Below are positions 9,268 through 17,678 of a stretch of 64,000 nt of DNA, piece after piece. A program made the position numbers and the translations under genes. The notes beneath the pieces were generated by a model, which saw only the letters and a program-made list of their open reading frames with translations, was not told where the DNA came from and ran no database searches. The DNA is from Streptococcus mitis (GTDB lineage: Bacteria; Bacillota; Bacilli; Lactobacillales; Streptococcaceae). Location of the stretch: NCBI RefSeq assembly GCF_946190275.1, contig NZ_CAMHZQ010000012.1, positions 1 through 64,000 on the forward strand. Direction: 5' to 3'. Positions within the stretch are counted from its first letter, which is position 1. The number at the start of each line of letters is the position of its first letter.

Positions 9268-10191
9268 CTATAGAGTAGGGATTCCTGAAGAACAGCTTAG
9301 GTGACCTTCCTTATCAATCAGAATCGCTTCGATTCCCTCCAAACTTTCGACTTGCCAGAGGATAGAAGCAGGTCTTTCTCCAAAGAGTCGAGTTGTCCAG
9401 ATTTCACCATCAACTGACTTATCAGAGATGATTGTGAGACTAGCGAGTTCTGTTTCAACAGGATATCCTGTCTGACTGTCAAAAATGTGATGGTAATCTT
9501 TTCCATCTACTGTCAGGTGACGTTCATAAATGCCTGAAGTCACGACAGATTGATTGACAACAGGGATGGTCATTAAGTGATTTCCCCGAGGATTGGCTGG
9601 GTCTTGAATCCCGATTTGCCAAGGTTGATTATCTCTTGCCTGATTTTTTCCAATGGTCAGGATATTCCCTCCCAGATTGATCAAGGCAGAAGTCACTCCC
9701 TCTTCTTTCAGAAATTGGGCAACCTTATCCGCACTATAACCCTTGGCTAAGCAACCTAGGTCTATCTTCATTCCTTTCTGTTTTAGAAACACAGTAGAAG
9801 TGGAAGAATCTAACTCGATATAATGAGGATTGATTAAAGGGAGAACCTCTTCAATTTCCTGAGGTTGGGCAACTTTGGCATCTGAAAAACCGATACGCCA
9901 GGTCTGAATTAGGGGACCAATACTGATGTTGAGATGGCTAGAGGGCGCTAGGCTATGCTCTAAACCAAGTGAAATCAGTTCGAACAGGTCAGGATGAACC
10001 TTAACTGAAGTTATTCCAGCTTGATGATTGATTTCCATCAACTCAGATTCTTGACTATTGGCATTGAAGCGGTATTCGAGCTCTTTGAGTAAATCAAAGG
10101 ATTTTTGGAGCAAGCTATCGGCTCGCTCATCCACTAATGAAATCGTGATAGTGGTTCCCATTAGGCGTTCAGAATGTGAACTAAGAGGCAA
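9268..10191 (-). CDS. apbE: FAD:protein FMN transferase (ApbE family)
   Basis: Transfers FMN from FAD to a Ser/Thr of target proteins. Family motifs: MGTTITISL near the start, the Mg/FAD site IDLGCLAKGYSADKVA, ALINLGGNI, and HIFDSQTGYP near the C-terminus. The 307-residue form starts at TTG 10191-10189, chosen because AAAGGAG lies eight bases upstream; an internal ATG ten codons later lacks a site. No lipobox or signal peptide is present, unlike exported ApbE proteins, so it should modify a cytosolic substrate. The double DATSGAS tail encoded two genes downstream is the obvious candidate. Confidence 0.92.
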   Translation of the reverse strand: MPLSSHSERLMGTTITISLVDERADSLLQKSFDLLKELEYRFNANSQESELMEINHQAGITSVKVHPDLFELISLGLEHSLAPSSHLNISIGPLIQTWRIGFSDAKVAQPQEIEEVLPLINPHYIELDSSTSTVFLKQKGMKIDLGCLAKGYSADKVAQFLKEEGVTSALINLGGNILTIGKNQARDNQPWQIGIQDPANPRGNHLMTIPVVNQSVVTSGIYERHLTVDGKDYHHIFDSQTGYPVETELASLTIISDKSVDGEIWTTRLFGERPASILWQVESLEGIEAILIDKEGHLSCSSGIPTL

Positions 10192-10296
10192 GCTACCAAC
10201 TCCTTTCTCTTATGAAAAGAAGGTTGAAATATAGTAAATTTATGAAAAATGAACCCCTTACATTTTCTTTCCATGATACTAGCATACCATAAAGTC

Positions 10297-10327
10297 AGCG
10301 TTTTCACAAATAAAATTTGTAAAGATG
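10297..10327. promoter_or_regulatory. Palindrome in the apbE-nox divergent region
   Basis: ACAAAT AAA ATTTGT is a perfect 6-bp inverted repeat with partly symmetric flanks, in the spacer between the divergent flavin and NADH-oxidase operons. It could bind a redox-responsive repressor, but it does not match the Rex consensus TTGTGAA-N4-TTCACAA well. Assignment is open. Confidence 0.3.
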
Positions 10328-10431
10328 TCAAGAAATATGCTCAGGAAATGAAGAAAAATTGCAAGAATCCGTGTTAAGATACAGATTATTTACAATTTTT
10401 TACAAAAAAATAGGAAAAATCAGCCAAACTC

Positions 10432-10460
10432 TTGTAAACGCTAACAGTAAATGTTATACT
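10432..10460 (+). promoter_or_regulatory. Promoter of nox
   Basis: TTGTAA (10432-10437), 17 bases, then TGT-TATACT (10452-10460) form a sigma-A promoter with an extended -10. AGGTAGGA lies 8 bases before the ATG. Confidence 0.75.
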
Positions 10461-10497
10461 AGTAGGGTAAATTTAGAATGAAGGTAGGAAATTTTTT

Positions 10498-11877
10498 ATG
10501 AGTAAGATCGTTGTAGTCGGTGCTAACCACGCTGGTACAGCATGTATTAATACTATGTTGGATAATTTTGGAAATGAGAACGAAATCGTTGTATTTGACC
10601 AAAACTCTAACATCTCTTTCCTAGGTTGTGGAATGGCTCTTTGGATTGGTGAACAAATTGACGGTGCTGAAGGCTTGTTCTATTCTGATAAAGAAAAATT
10701 GGAAGCTAAAGGTGCTAAGGTTTACATGAACTCACCAGTTCTTTCAATCGACTATGATAACAAAGTAGTTACAGCAGAAGTTGAAGGGAAAGAGCACAAA
10801 GAATCATACGAAAAATTGATTTTCGCTACAGGTTCTACACCAATCTTGCCACCAATCGAAGGTGTTGAAATTGTTAAAGGGAACCGCGAATTTAAAGCAA
10901 CTCTTGAAAATGTACAATTCGTTAAATTGTACCAAAACGCTGAAGAAGTGATTCACAAATTGTCTGATAAGAGTCAACACCTTGACCGTATCGCCGTTGT
11001 TGGTGGTGGTTATATCGGTGTTGAACTTGCTGAAGCCTTTGAACGTCTTGGAAAAGAAGTTGTCCTTGTTGATATCGTTGATACTGTCTTGAACGGTTAC
11101 TATGACAAAGACTTCACACAAATGATGGCGAAGAACTTGGAAGACCACAACATCCGCTTGGCGCTTGGTCAAACTGTTAAAGCAATCGAAGGTGACGGTA
11201 AAGTTGAACGCTTGATTACTGATAAAGAAACTTTCGATGTGGATATGGTTATCCTTGCAGTTGGTTTCCGTCCAAATACAGCCCTTGCTGATGGTAAGAT
11301 TGAACTCTTCCGCAACGGAGCCTTCCTTGTAGACAAGAAACAAGAAACTTCACTTCCTGGTGTATTTGCCGTTGGTGACTGTGCGACTGTTTATGACAAC
11401 GCTCGTAAAGACACAAGCTACATCGCCCTTGCTTCAAACGCAGTTCGTACTGGTATCGTTGGTGCCTACAATGCTTGTGGCCATGAATTGGAAGGAATCG
11501 GTGTGCAAGGTTCAAACGGTATCTCTATCTACGGTCTTAACATGGTTTCAACTGGTTTGACTCTTGAAAAAGCGAAAGCTGCTGGTTACAATGCAACTGA
11601 AACAGGCTTTAACGATCTTCAAAAACCAGAATTCATGAAACATGACAACCATGAAGTAGCCATCAAGATTGTCTTTGACAAAGATAGTCGTGAAATTCTT
11701 GGTGCACAAATGGTTTCACATGACCCTGCGATCAGTATGGGAATTCACATGTTCTCACTTGCTATTCAAGAACATGTAACAATTGAAAAATTGGCTTTGA
11801 CTGACCTATTCTTCTTGCCACACTTCAACAAACCATACAACTACATTACAATGGCTGCCCTTACAGCTGAAAAATAA
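10498..11877 (+). CDS. nox: Water-forming NADH oxidase
   Basis: Reduces O2 to water with NADH, regenerating NAD+ and removing oxygen. The 459 residues match pneumococcal Nox. An N-terminal FAD fold ([10 protein letters not shown]) is followed by the redox-active cysteine C44 in [11 protein letters not shown]. An NADH fold ([15 protein letters not shown]) lies around residue 165. The FAD-binding GVFAVGDCA is near residue 290, and a C-terminal dimerisation domain follows. It is a single-gene unit with its own promoter and terminator. Confidence 0.96.
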   Translation: MSKIVVVGANHAGTACINTMLDNFGNENEIVVFDQNSNISFLGCGMALWIGEQIDGAEGLFYSDKEKLEAKGAKVYMNSPVLSIDYDNKVVTAEVEGKEHKESYEKLIFATGSTPILPPIEGVEIVKGNREFKATLENVQFVKLYQNAEEVIHKLSDKSQHLDRIAVVGGGYIGVELAEAFERLGKEVVLVDIVDTVLNGYYDKDFTQMMAKNLEDHNIRLALGQTVKAIEGDGKVERLITDKETFDVDMVILAVGFRPNTALADGKIELFRNGAFLVDKKQETSLPGVFAVGDCATVYDNARKDTSYIALASNAVRTGIVGAYNACGHELEGIGVQGSNGISIYGLNMVSTGLTLEKAKAAGYNATETGFNDLQKPEFMKHDNHEVAIKIVFDKDSREILGAQMVSHDPAISMGIHMFSLAIQEHVTIEKLALTDLFFLPHFNKPYNYITMAALTAEK

Positions 11878-11886
11878 AAATGAATG

Positions 11887-11924
11887 AACTATCTGGCCTT
11901 AGGTTAAGGTCAGATAGTTTTTTT
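11887..11924 (+). terminator. Terminator of nox
   Basis: AACTATCTGGCCTT pairs with AAGGTCAGATAGTT (one G-T wobble) and runs into seven T residues. The IS200-like copy begins immediately after it. Confidence 0.9.
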
Positions 11925-12735
11925 ATTATGTGACTATTAGTCCGTCTCGCTCCGTTAGGTGCGAGACAAAAAAACCACCCGCTATGCGGGTGCGCGTCGA
12001 AGGTTATACCCCAAAAACTCCAAACGCGATACAATAAAGGTGTTCAAGCCAATTGTAAAGCGAAAGGAGAAAAATATGGCACAAAAGGCACATAGTTTAT
12101 CACACACAAAGTGGATGTGTAAATATCACATTGTGTTCACCCCTAAGTATAGACGAAAAGTCATTTATAATCAATATCGAAGTAGTTTAGGAGAAATATT
12201 TCATCGTTTGTGTAGTTATAAAGGAGTTGAAATTATCGAGGGTCACTTAATGCCAGGCCATGTACACATGTTAGTAAGTATTCCACCAAGGATAAGTGTC
12301 TCGAGTTTCATAGGTTATTTAAAAGGAAAAAGTGCACTCATGATGTTTGACAAACACGCCAATCTCAAGTACAAGTTTGGAAATCGGCATTTCTGGGAGA
12401 AAGGTTATTATGTAAGTACAGTAGGGCTTAATGAAGCCACGATTAAGAAATATATCCAAGATTAAAGAAATTATCCAGTGGATGATTTCTTCACGAGTAT
12501 GAAAATTTGAGAACGAGTAAAGCATGATATAGCACTAGGTAAATTGAGTGTAAAAGAATATGAGGATCCCTTTAGGGATAGTGGTAAGTAATACTAAAGC
12601 CTATTTGAGAGGCAAGTGACGAGTCAAGAGCAATAAGGCTTGAACAACGTGAAAGCCAGCGTCTTTAGGCGCTGGCTGGTAATTTGGGCTTATAGCCCTG
12701 GGACAAACCACCCGTTTGACGGGTGGTCATGATTG
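11925..12735 (+). mobile_element. IS200-like insertion sequence, copy 1
   Basis: An IS200/IS605-type element without tnpB. The left end has the subterminal hairpin CCACCCGC-TAT-GCGGGTG and the right end CCACCCGT-TTGA-CGGGTGG. The boundary is inferred from shared sequence with copy 2 at 17679-18488, which is nearly identical and in the same orientation. The two copies flank the lantibiotic-related island. Elements of this class leave no target duplication, and none is seen. Confidence 0.85.
12076..12591 (+). pseudogene. tnpA: IS200-like transposase TnpA, C-terminal stop codons
   Basis: HUH single-strand transposase. From the ATG at 12076 (after AAAGGAG) 129 codons run to a stop at 12463. The HUH pair H62-V-H64 and the catalytic tyrosine Y126 are present. 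About 57 extra bases with two in-frame stops (12463 and a later TGA) then interrupt the frame. The tail, HDIALGKLSVKEYEDPF and on to 12591, resumes in the same frame. Residue 61 is Gly where copy 2 has the usual Asp (PDHVHML). The enzyme lacks its last helix and may be inactive. Confidence 0.75.
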
Positions 12736-14099
12736 GTAATGTTGAAGATCGGAAGTGAAATGATACTTTCAAAGAATTCATTTTGGACACTAGCAAACGA
12801 AATAGAGCCCTGATGCAAATCAACAATTTGTTTTGAAATTTTTAGCCCAATTCCAGTCGTTCTAATTTTAGAAATATCAATGTTTTTAAAAGATAATTCA
12901 TTAAGTTCAGCAATTTTTTCTGGTGAGGCTCCCTGTCCATTATCTTTGATTTCGACAATTACATTTGTATCTTTTTTGAATAAGTTGATTCTTATTGTGC
13001 AACCCTTTTCGTTATGTAAAACAGAGTTGTAGATGATATTATGGATAACTCTTGTGATTAAAAACTGCTCAATCATGATAGATTGATTAACAAGTGAATA
13101 ATCGTAATCAAATTCAAATTCAAAATCATTCCAGATTTCTTGATTTAAAATATGGATGAGAATGTCTTTGAAGAAGGGGATAATTTTTGTTTCAGTCTGA
13201 TTTAATTGAAGATGACCGGATGAAAGGCGAGCTACTATATTTAAGTCATTTAAAATATTTTGGATGTAATAGGATTCTGTCAATATTGGGCGAATATGTT
13301 TTTTAGACTGTGTATCTAGTTCAGAATCATTTAACAAGGACGCGTTAGAAATGATGACAGAAAGAGGTGTTTTGATATCGTGTGCAATTCCTGAAATCCA
13401 TTGCTCTTTAAAGACTTCATTCTCTTTGAGTAGAGTATCGGTTTGATTAATTGCAGTTGTAAGATATTCTAGTTCTGATATAGAATTTATTGGATTTTTC
13501 AAACCATCTGGGAGATTCTGAATAGCAGTTATAAGAGGCGCAATTTTACGATTGATATGCGTCACACCATAGTAGTAAAGAAAAGCGAAATAAAGGCAGT
13601 TGAAAAGCAATACTCCAAATGCTACTAGTGGAATCAGGCGAATACTATCTATATCTAAGTAATTATAACTATAACGAGCAATTTTATCTTTTGGAAAACC
13701 AACAACAATGATGTAGCCACCTTTTATCTGACTAAAAACAGGATAATCTGAAAGATAATAGCGAGAAAACTGTAAAATGTCCCCATAGTCAAATTGCGAA
13801 GGAACTTCTGTAGGTTTATACTGTTCGTACACTTGTTTTCCAGTCTGCTTATCCAATACCATGAGCCATAACTTTTGTTCTTTTAGACTAGAGATATCAT
13901 TTTTAGGTATGTGGACGTTATTTTTTGTGATGGTAATGTGTTCAGAAATTATTTTCACAGTCTCAGTAGCAGTTTGCTTTTCCCTAATGTAAAAAACAAA
14001 ACTGGCAATTAAAATAATATTGGTAATAAAGATAATGATGGAAAAAAAGATAAATTTCTTTAGTGAATACCTTAAAATTTTGGTTTGGTTCATAATCAT
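12690..14099 (-). CDS. Sensor histidine kinase of a lantibiotic-type two-component system
   Basis: 469-residue membrane kinase. Transmembrane helices lie at about 14-37 and 153-178, with an extracytoplasmic sensor loop of about 115 residues between. The H-box GIAHDIKTPLSVI contains H240. The N-box is HNIIYNSVLHNEKG, and the ATP lid has DNGQGASPEK and TTGIGLKISKQ. It is translationally coupled to the regulator (ATGA overlap 14096-14099). The last roughly 12 residues (HDHPSNGWFVPGL) are read from the end of IS copy 1, so the native C-terminus was replaced. Context suggests it senses a lantibiotic, as LanK proteins do. Confidence 0.88.
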   Translation of the reverse strand: MIMNQTKILRYSLKKFIFFSIIIFITNIILIASFVFYIREKQTATETVKIISEHITITKNNVHIPKNDISSLKEQKLWLMVLDKQTGKQVYEQYKPTEVPSQFDYGDILQFSRYYLSDYPVFSQIKGGYIIVVGFPKDKIARYSYNYLDIDSIRLIPLVAFGVLLFNCLYFAFLYYYGVTHINRKIAPLITAIQNLPDGLKNPINSISELEYLTTAINQTDTLLKENEVFKEQWISGIAHDIKTPLSVIISNASLLNDSELDTQSKKHIRPILTESYYIQNILNDLNIVARLSSGHLQLNQTETKIIPFFKDILIHILNQEIWNDFEFEFDYDYSLVNQSIMIEQFLITRVIHNIIYNSVLHNEKGCTIRINLFKKDTNVIVEIKDNGQGASPEKIAELNELSFKNIDISKIRTTGIGLKISKQIVDLHQGSISFASVQNEFFESIISLPIFNITNHDHPSNGWFVPGL

Positions 14100-14794
14100 G
14101 ATAACAATTTATATCCCAGCCCTTTAGCTGTCTTTAAATATTGAGGTTTTGAAGGATTTTCTTCTATTTTTTCTCGAATTTTCCGAATATGTACAGTCAA
14201 AGAGTTTTCATAACCAAAGCTATCCACTCCCCAAATCGTATCACAGAGAGATTCAGTTGAAACGATGTAATTTTTATTATCGTAAAGTTTTTTCAAAATC
14301 TGAATTTCAATTGGTGTAATAGAAATTTCTGCTCCATTTTTTTGTACTGTTGCATTCCGAAAACTCACCAAAGTCTGTCCAATCTGTATTGCTTCCTGTT
14401 CTGATTTATAGCTTCTCCGGAGCAGAGCCATAATACGATAGATAAGATTTTTTGGAATGAAGGGTTTCATGACATAATCATCACCACCAGCATTGAAACC
14501 AGCTACCTCATCTTCAGGATTATTTTTGGCAGTCAGAAAGAGGATAGGAGTATCGCCTTTTTTTCGGATATGTTTTGCTAATGTGTAGCCATCACCATCG
14601 GGGAGCATAATGTCCAAAAGGAAAAGGTCGAACTGCTCTGTTTCAATCATGTCTAAACTAGATTCTATATCATAGGCTGATGTTAGATTGGAAAATCCGT
14701 ATGCAGTGAGAATATCTCTTATGGAAGAGTTTAAAATTTTATCGTCATCAATAATAAGGATGTGCTTATTCAGGAGTTGTTGTTCGAAATTCAT
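14096..14794 (-). CDS. OmpR-family response regulator
   Basis: 232-residue DNA-binding regulator. The receiver domain (about 10-125) has acidic pocket D16-D18, phosphoacceptor D61 in FLLDIMLPDGDGY, and K near 110. The C-terminal winged helix carries VHIRKIREKIEENPSKPQYLKTAKGLGYKL. It is first in the operon with the kinase. It faces the divergent lantibiotic-leader promoter, whose paired TAAAATTAA repeats are the likely target (inference). Confidence 0.92.
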   Translation of the reverse strand: MNFEQQLLNKHILIIDDDKILNSSIRDILTAYGFSNLTSAYDIESSLDMIETEQFDLFLLDIMLPDGDGYTLAKHIRKKGDTPILFLTAKNNPEDEVAGFNAGGDDYVMKPFIPKNLIYRIMALLRRSYKSEQEAIQIGQTLVSFRNATVQKNGAEISITPIEIQILKKLYDNKNYIVSTESLCDTIWGVDSFGYENSLTVHIRKIREKIEENPSKPQYLKTAKGLGYKLLS

Positions 14795-14815
14795 AATCTT
14801 ACCTCGCTTATCTAT

Positions 14816-14824
14816 ATTATACCA
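14816..14824 (-). promoter_or_regulatory. Extended -10 promoter of the regulator-kinase operon
   Basis: On the minus strand TGG-TATAAT ends 21 bases before the regulator ATG, with GCGAGG as ribosome-binding site between. Confidence 0.6.
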
Positions 14825-14865
14825 TTTAAAAGAGTGAAAAAAGGTAAAATACTTTAATCTTAATG

Positions 14866-14913
14866 TAAAATTAAGGTTAGCTTAGTTTAAAATTAATCTA
14901 GCATGTCTATAAT
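14866..14913 (+). promoter_or_regulatory. Candidate regulator-controlled lantibiotic promoter
   Basis: TATAAT at 14908-14913 is preceded by two identical TAAAATTAA repeats at 14866-14874 and 14888-14896. They are spaced 22 bases start to start (two helical turns), the spacing expected for a dimeric response regulator. It points at the leader remnant and, through it, at the immunity transporter genes. Confidence 0.6.
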
Positions 14914-14974
14914 AAAGACATAACCTAGATAGAGATACTTCTCAAATAAATTTTAATCAGTGAGGTATTTCCAA

Positions 14975-15109
14975 ATGGCTAAACAACAAATGAATCTCGT
15001 TGAGATTGAAGTAATGAATTCTATTCAAGAATTAACTCTTGAAGAACTTGATAACGTTCTTGGTGCTGGTAGTGGAATAATTCATTTTATTCAGACAAAA
15101 CAATGGTAA
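14975..15109 (+). CDS. Truncated lacticin-481-type lantibiotic precursor
   Basis: 44 codons behind GTGAGG. The N-terminal 32 residues form a class II lantibiotic leader, with acidic ELTLEELDNVLGAG ending in a double-glycine-type site. The next residues, SGIIH, match the start of lacticin-481-group cores (lacticin 481 itself begins KGGSGVIH). The frame then runs into FIQTKQW and stops with no cysteines, so no lanthionine rings can form. From about 15076 the DNA encodes an exporter in another frame, so this is a deletion fusion. The leader may still be transcribed but cannot yield an active lantibiotic. Confidence 0.8.
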   Translation: MAKQQMNLVEIEVMNSIQELTLEELDNVLGAGSGIIHFIQTKQW

Positions 15110-15270
15110 TAGTGAGTCACCAATTAGATATTGTGAATTATGTTGATTCTATCATTTTTGTTGATAAGAGTAGTGGAGACGTTATCAAAGATACTCATGA
15201 TAATTTGATTTATAGAAATCAAAATTATAGAAAATTATTTGGCTTAAAGGAGGAAGTTCATAATGATTAG
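15076..15270 (+). pseudogene. C-terminal fragment of a lantibiotic exporter (LanT-like ABC ATPase)
   Basis: Read in the frame of the ATG at 15103, the DNA encodes NNSFYSDKT, then MVIVSHQLDIVNYVDSIIFV, then a tail ending YRKLFGLKEEVHND. This is the H-loop (VSHQ) and last strands of a peptidase/ABC exporter ATPase. About 65 codons survive; the peptidase, membrane and Walker regions are gone. It overlaps the leader frame by 34 bases and the next ATPase start by 8. It marks the right side of a deletion that removed the core peptide, synthetase and most of the exporter. Confidence 0.75.
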
Positions 15271-16174
15271 TAATGTTTTACAGATAAAAAACTTACAAAA
15301 GGCATTTAAGGACACTCAGGTAGTTAACCTTAGTTCCTTATCAGTTCAACAAGGTGAGATTTATGGTTTTCTAGGTCCAAATGGAGCTGGTAAAACAACC
15401 ACCATGAAGATGATTTTGTCTTTGATTTCTCGTACAGCTGGGGAGATTGAAGTGTTCGGTCAATCTATAGGTACGGACAAGCAGTATCTTAATCAGATTG
15501 GCTCTATGATTGAAGAACCGTCTTATTATCCTAATTTGACAGGCTATGAAAATCTCTTAGTCTTCCAAAAAATCCTTGGATTTGATAAGAAAAATATTCA
15601 GGAAACCTTGAAAATTGTGGGGTTAGATCAACCTAAAAACAAGAAAAAATTGGTTAAAGATTATTCTTTGGGTATGAAACAGCGCTTGGCTTTAGCCTTT
15701 GCCTTAGTCAAGAAACCGCGTTTGTTGATACTGGATGAGCCAACAAACGGGCTAGATCCAGCAGGGATTCATGAAATTCGGGAACTGATTATCAAGTTGG
15801 CAAAAGAACAGGGCATTACTGTCTTCATCTCTACCCATATCCTTTCAGAAGTAGAGCATATCGCTGACCGTGTGGGGATTATCAATCATGGTCAACTGGT
15901 TTACGAGGGAGAAATTCGTAAAATTCAGTCCAATAAATGGCTGGAAGTGCGTGGGGATTTTAGAGGTCGACGTGAAGTCATTAGCCAAGTGTTATTTGGT
16001 TATCCGTGCAAGATGTTGGATATACAAGAGGATAAACTCAAGCTGACTAACCTTGCCGATCAGCAGATTTCTAGTTTGTTACGAGATTTAATAGTCGAGA
16101 AAGTTCCAATTTATGAAGTGAAGCAAGAACAAGAAACCTTGGAATCTATCTTCCTCAACTTAACCAAGGAGTGA
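15263..16174 (+). CDS. Lantibiotic-immunity-type ABC transporter, ATP-binding protein
   Basis: 303-residue ATPase of the BcrA/LanF class. Walker A GPNGAGKTTT is near 38-47, the signature YSLGMKQRLALA near 137-148, Walker B LLILDEPTNGLDP near 157-169, and the H-loop STHIL near 192. A C-terminal extension typical of the drug/lantibiotic exporter group follows. AAAGGAGG precedes the ATG. Two permease genes follow with overlaps, forming a LanFEG-like set that would expel or remove a membrane-targeting peptide. Confidence 0.9.
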   Translation: MISNVLQIKNLQKAFKDTQVVNLSSLSVQQGEIYGFLGPNGAGKTTTMKMILSLISRTAGEIEVFGQSIGTDKQYLNQIGSMIEEPSYYPNLTGYENLLVFQKILGFDKKNIQETLKIVGLDQPKNKKKLVKDYSLGMKQRLALAFALVKKPRLLILDEPTNGLDPAGIHEIRELIIKLAKEQGITVFISTHILSEVEHIADRVGIINHGQLVYEGEIRKIQSNKWLEVRGDFRGRREVISQVLFGYPCKMLDIQEDKLKLTNLADQQISSLLRDLIVEKVPIYEVKQEQETLESIFLNLTKE

Positions 16175-16929
16175 GTCTTATGTTGAATAATTTGTCTATT
16201 GAATTGCTCAAGGCAAAACGAACCAAATCCTTCCTCATTAGCATACTAGTTATGGGAGTCGGATTTGCTTGGGCAATTACAGCCGCTACACGCTACCTAA
16301 GTAATCCAGACATGCACCAGATTAGCCTAATTTTCTATATGATAAAAGAAGTAAATGGCTTGATTCTCCCTATTGTGATTTCTCTCTTTGTATCGCGGAT
16401 TGTCAAGAACGAGAAGGAGGGCAACACTTTCAAACTGCTTTTGGCAAATGGTGAAAATGTACGGCATATCTTTCTGAGTAAGCTTGGCCTGACCATGTTC
16501 ATTTTGACCTTCCTCGCTTTTTTGGAGGGAGTAGTAGCCCAGTTAATTGCAATCTTATCAGGTCTAGAAATGCCTGTTAGCCTAATCCTCTGGCAAATCG
16601 TCATTTTCTTGCTAGCCTCTTTTGTCTTAACCTGTCTGTTTTTGACTTTGCAGTTTTTACTGAAGAAGCAGGCATTGATACTGGCATTAGGGATTTTCGG
16701 AGGATTTCTTGGTGTTGGATTTGGTCATGCACCAGCTTTTCTACAGCTAATTTTCCCTTTTGGTGGTATAGGATATATGTCTCTGGTGGATTACCAGCAA
16801 GTTGCCAGTCAAGTGAGTTATGTTTTGGCGACAAACCTAGGATTTAAACTCTTTACATATTTGCCAATAGCCCTAATCTATCTCTTCTTATCTCTCTATC
16901 TGGTTGAAAAGAAAGGAGGCAAGCTATGA
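16171..16929 (+). CDS. Lantibiotic-immunity-type ABC permease (LanE-like)
   Basis: 252 residues with about six hydrophobic segments and the N-terminal MLNNLSIELLKAKRTKSFLI typical of ABC-2 type permeases of lantibiotic immunity systems. It overlaps the ATPase gene by 4 bases (ATGA) and the next permease by 4, so translation is coupled. It forms the membrane channel with the second permease. Confidence 0.85.
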   Translation: MSLMLNNLSIELLKAKRTKSFLISILVMGVGFAWAITAATRYLSNPDMHQISLIFYMIKEVNGLILPIVISLFVSRIVKNEKEGNTFKLLLANGENVRHIFLSKLGLTMFILTFLAFLEGVVAQLIAILSGLEMPVSLILWQIVIFLLASFVLTCLFLTLQFLLKKQALILALGIFGGFLGVGFGHAPAFLQLIFPFGGIGYMSLVDYQQVASQVSYVLATNLGFKLFTYLPIALIYLFLSLYLVEKKGGKL

Positions 16930-17654
16930 TGTCTTATCTATCAGTAGAATGGCGGAAAACCAAAAAATTTTCCATGTTGATGATTGGTATTTGCTTCTTA
17001 GCTTTTTGTAGCCTGATTGGTCTTGGGATTTACTTTGGTTCAGCTTATTCTATGGTTGCAGAAATTGAAAAAGTGCCTGTTTTATGGGGACAATTGACCT
17101 TCTATTATAGCCAGCTTTTCTTTCCGATTTTGGTTAGCCTTTATGTAGCCATGATGTTAGGAAAAGAGTTTGACAGAAAAAATATTGAATTTCTCAGAGC
17201 TAATAATGTCAGTCTTGGGAAATTATTGTTGGCAAAAGAAATAGTAATTATCTTGTTTATTGCTGTTTTACAGTTGTTCTTGTTTGGTATTTTTTATGTC
17301 AGTGCTCACCTAGCTCATTTAGAAATTTCTAATTTGTTCACCTACCTCAAGTGGGATTTATTGGGGATTTTTGGAACAATTAGTATGATGGCAGTACAGT
17401 TTTTTGTGACAGCTAAAACTCGTGTTTTCAGTAAATCTGTGGGAATTGGTGCTATTGGTACTTTCGTAGGATTTATGATGATTTTTGTATCAGATAAATT
17501 ATCTTTAATCTATCCCTACTCCCAAGCTATGGTGGCAATGCGGTCACGGAATTTGATAGACTTTAATTTAGTGGAAATAGTGCTGTTTATCATTGTAAAT
17601 ATTCTTCTGTGGGGGATTTTTCATACATTGAGTAATAAAGAATTGCATAAGTAA
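16926..17654 (+). CDS. Lantibiotic-immunity-type ABC permease (LanG-like)
   Basis: 242 residues, about six transmembrane segments, beginning MMSYLSVEWRKTKKFSMLMI, the amphipathic start shared with its neighbour. It is the third gene of the immunity operon. A UUCG-capped terminator follows directly, then IS copy 2. Confidence 0.85.
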   Translation: MMSYLSVEWRKTKKFSMLMIGICFLAFCSLIGLGIYFGSAYSMVAEIEKVPVLWGQLTFYYSQLFFPILVSLYVAMMLGKEFDRKNIEFLRANNVSLGKLLLAKEIVIILFIAVLQLFLFGIFYVSAHLAHLEISNLFTYLKWDLLGIFGTISMMAVQFFVTAKTRVFSKSVGIGAIGTFVGFMMIFVSDKLSLIYPYSQAMVAMRSRNLIDFNLVEIVLFIIVNILLWGIFHTLSNKELHK

Positions 17655-17658
17655 TGCG

Positions 17659-17678
17659 AAGACTCTTCGGAGTCTTTT
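17659..17678 (+). terminator. Terminator of the immunity operon
   Basis: AAGACTC-TTCG-GAGTCTT followed by T residues is a compact tetraloop terminator. Confidence 0.85.

Noticed and set aside
10297-10327. Rex-binding site before nox
   Set aside because: The palindrome ACAAAT-AAA-ATTTGT does not fit the Rex consensus, so no regulator is named.
10804-11343. 179-codon minus-strand frame inside nox
   Set aside because: Shadow of the strongly coding nox frame; no ribosome-binding site or family resemblance.
11959-12075. N-terminal extension of the first IS transposase
   Set aside because: It would read through the IS left-end hairpin. The ATG at 12076 has AAAGGAG and starts the normal TnpA sequence.
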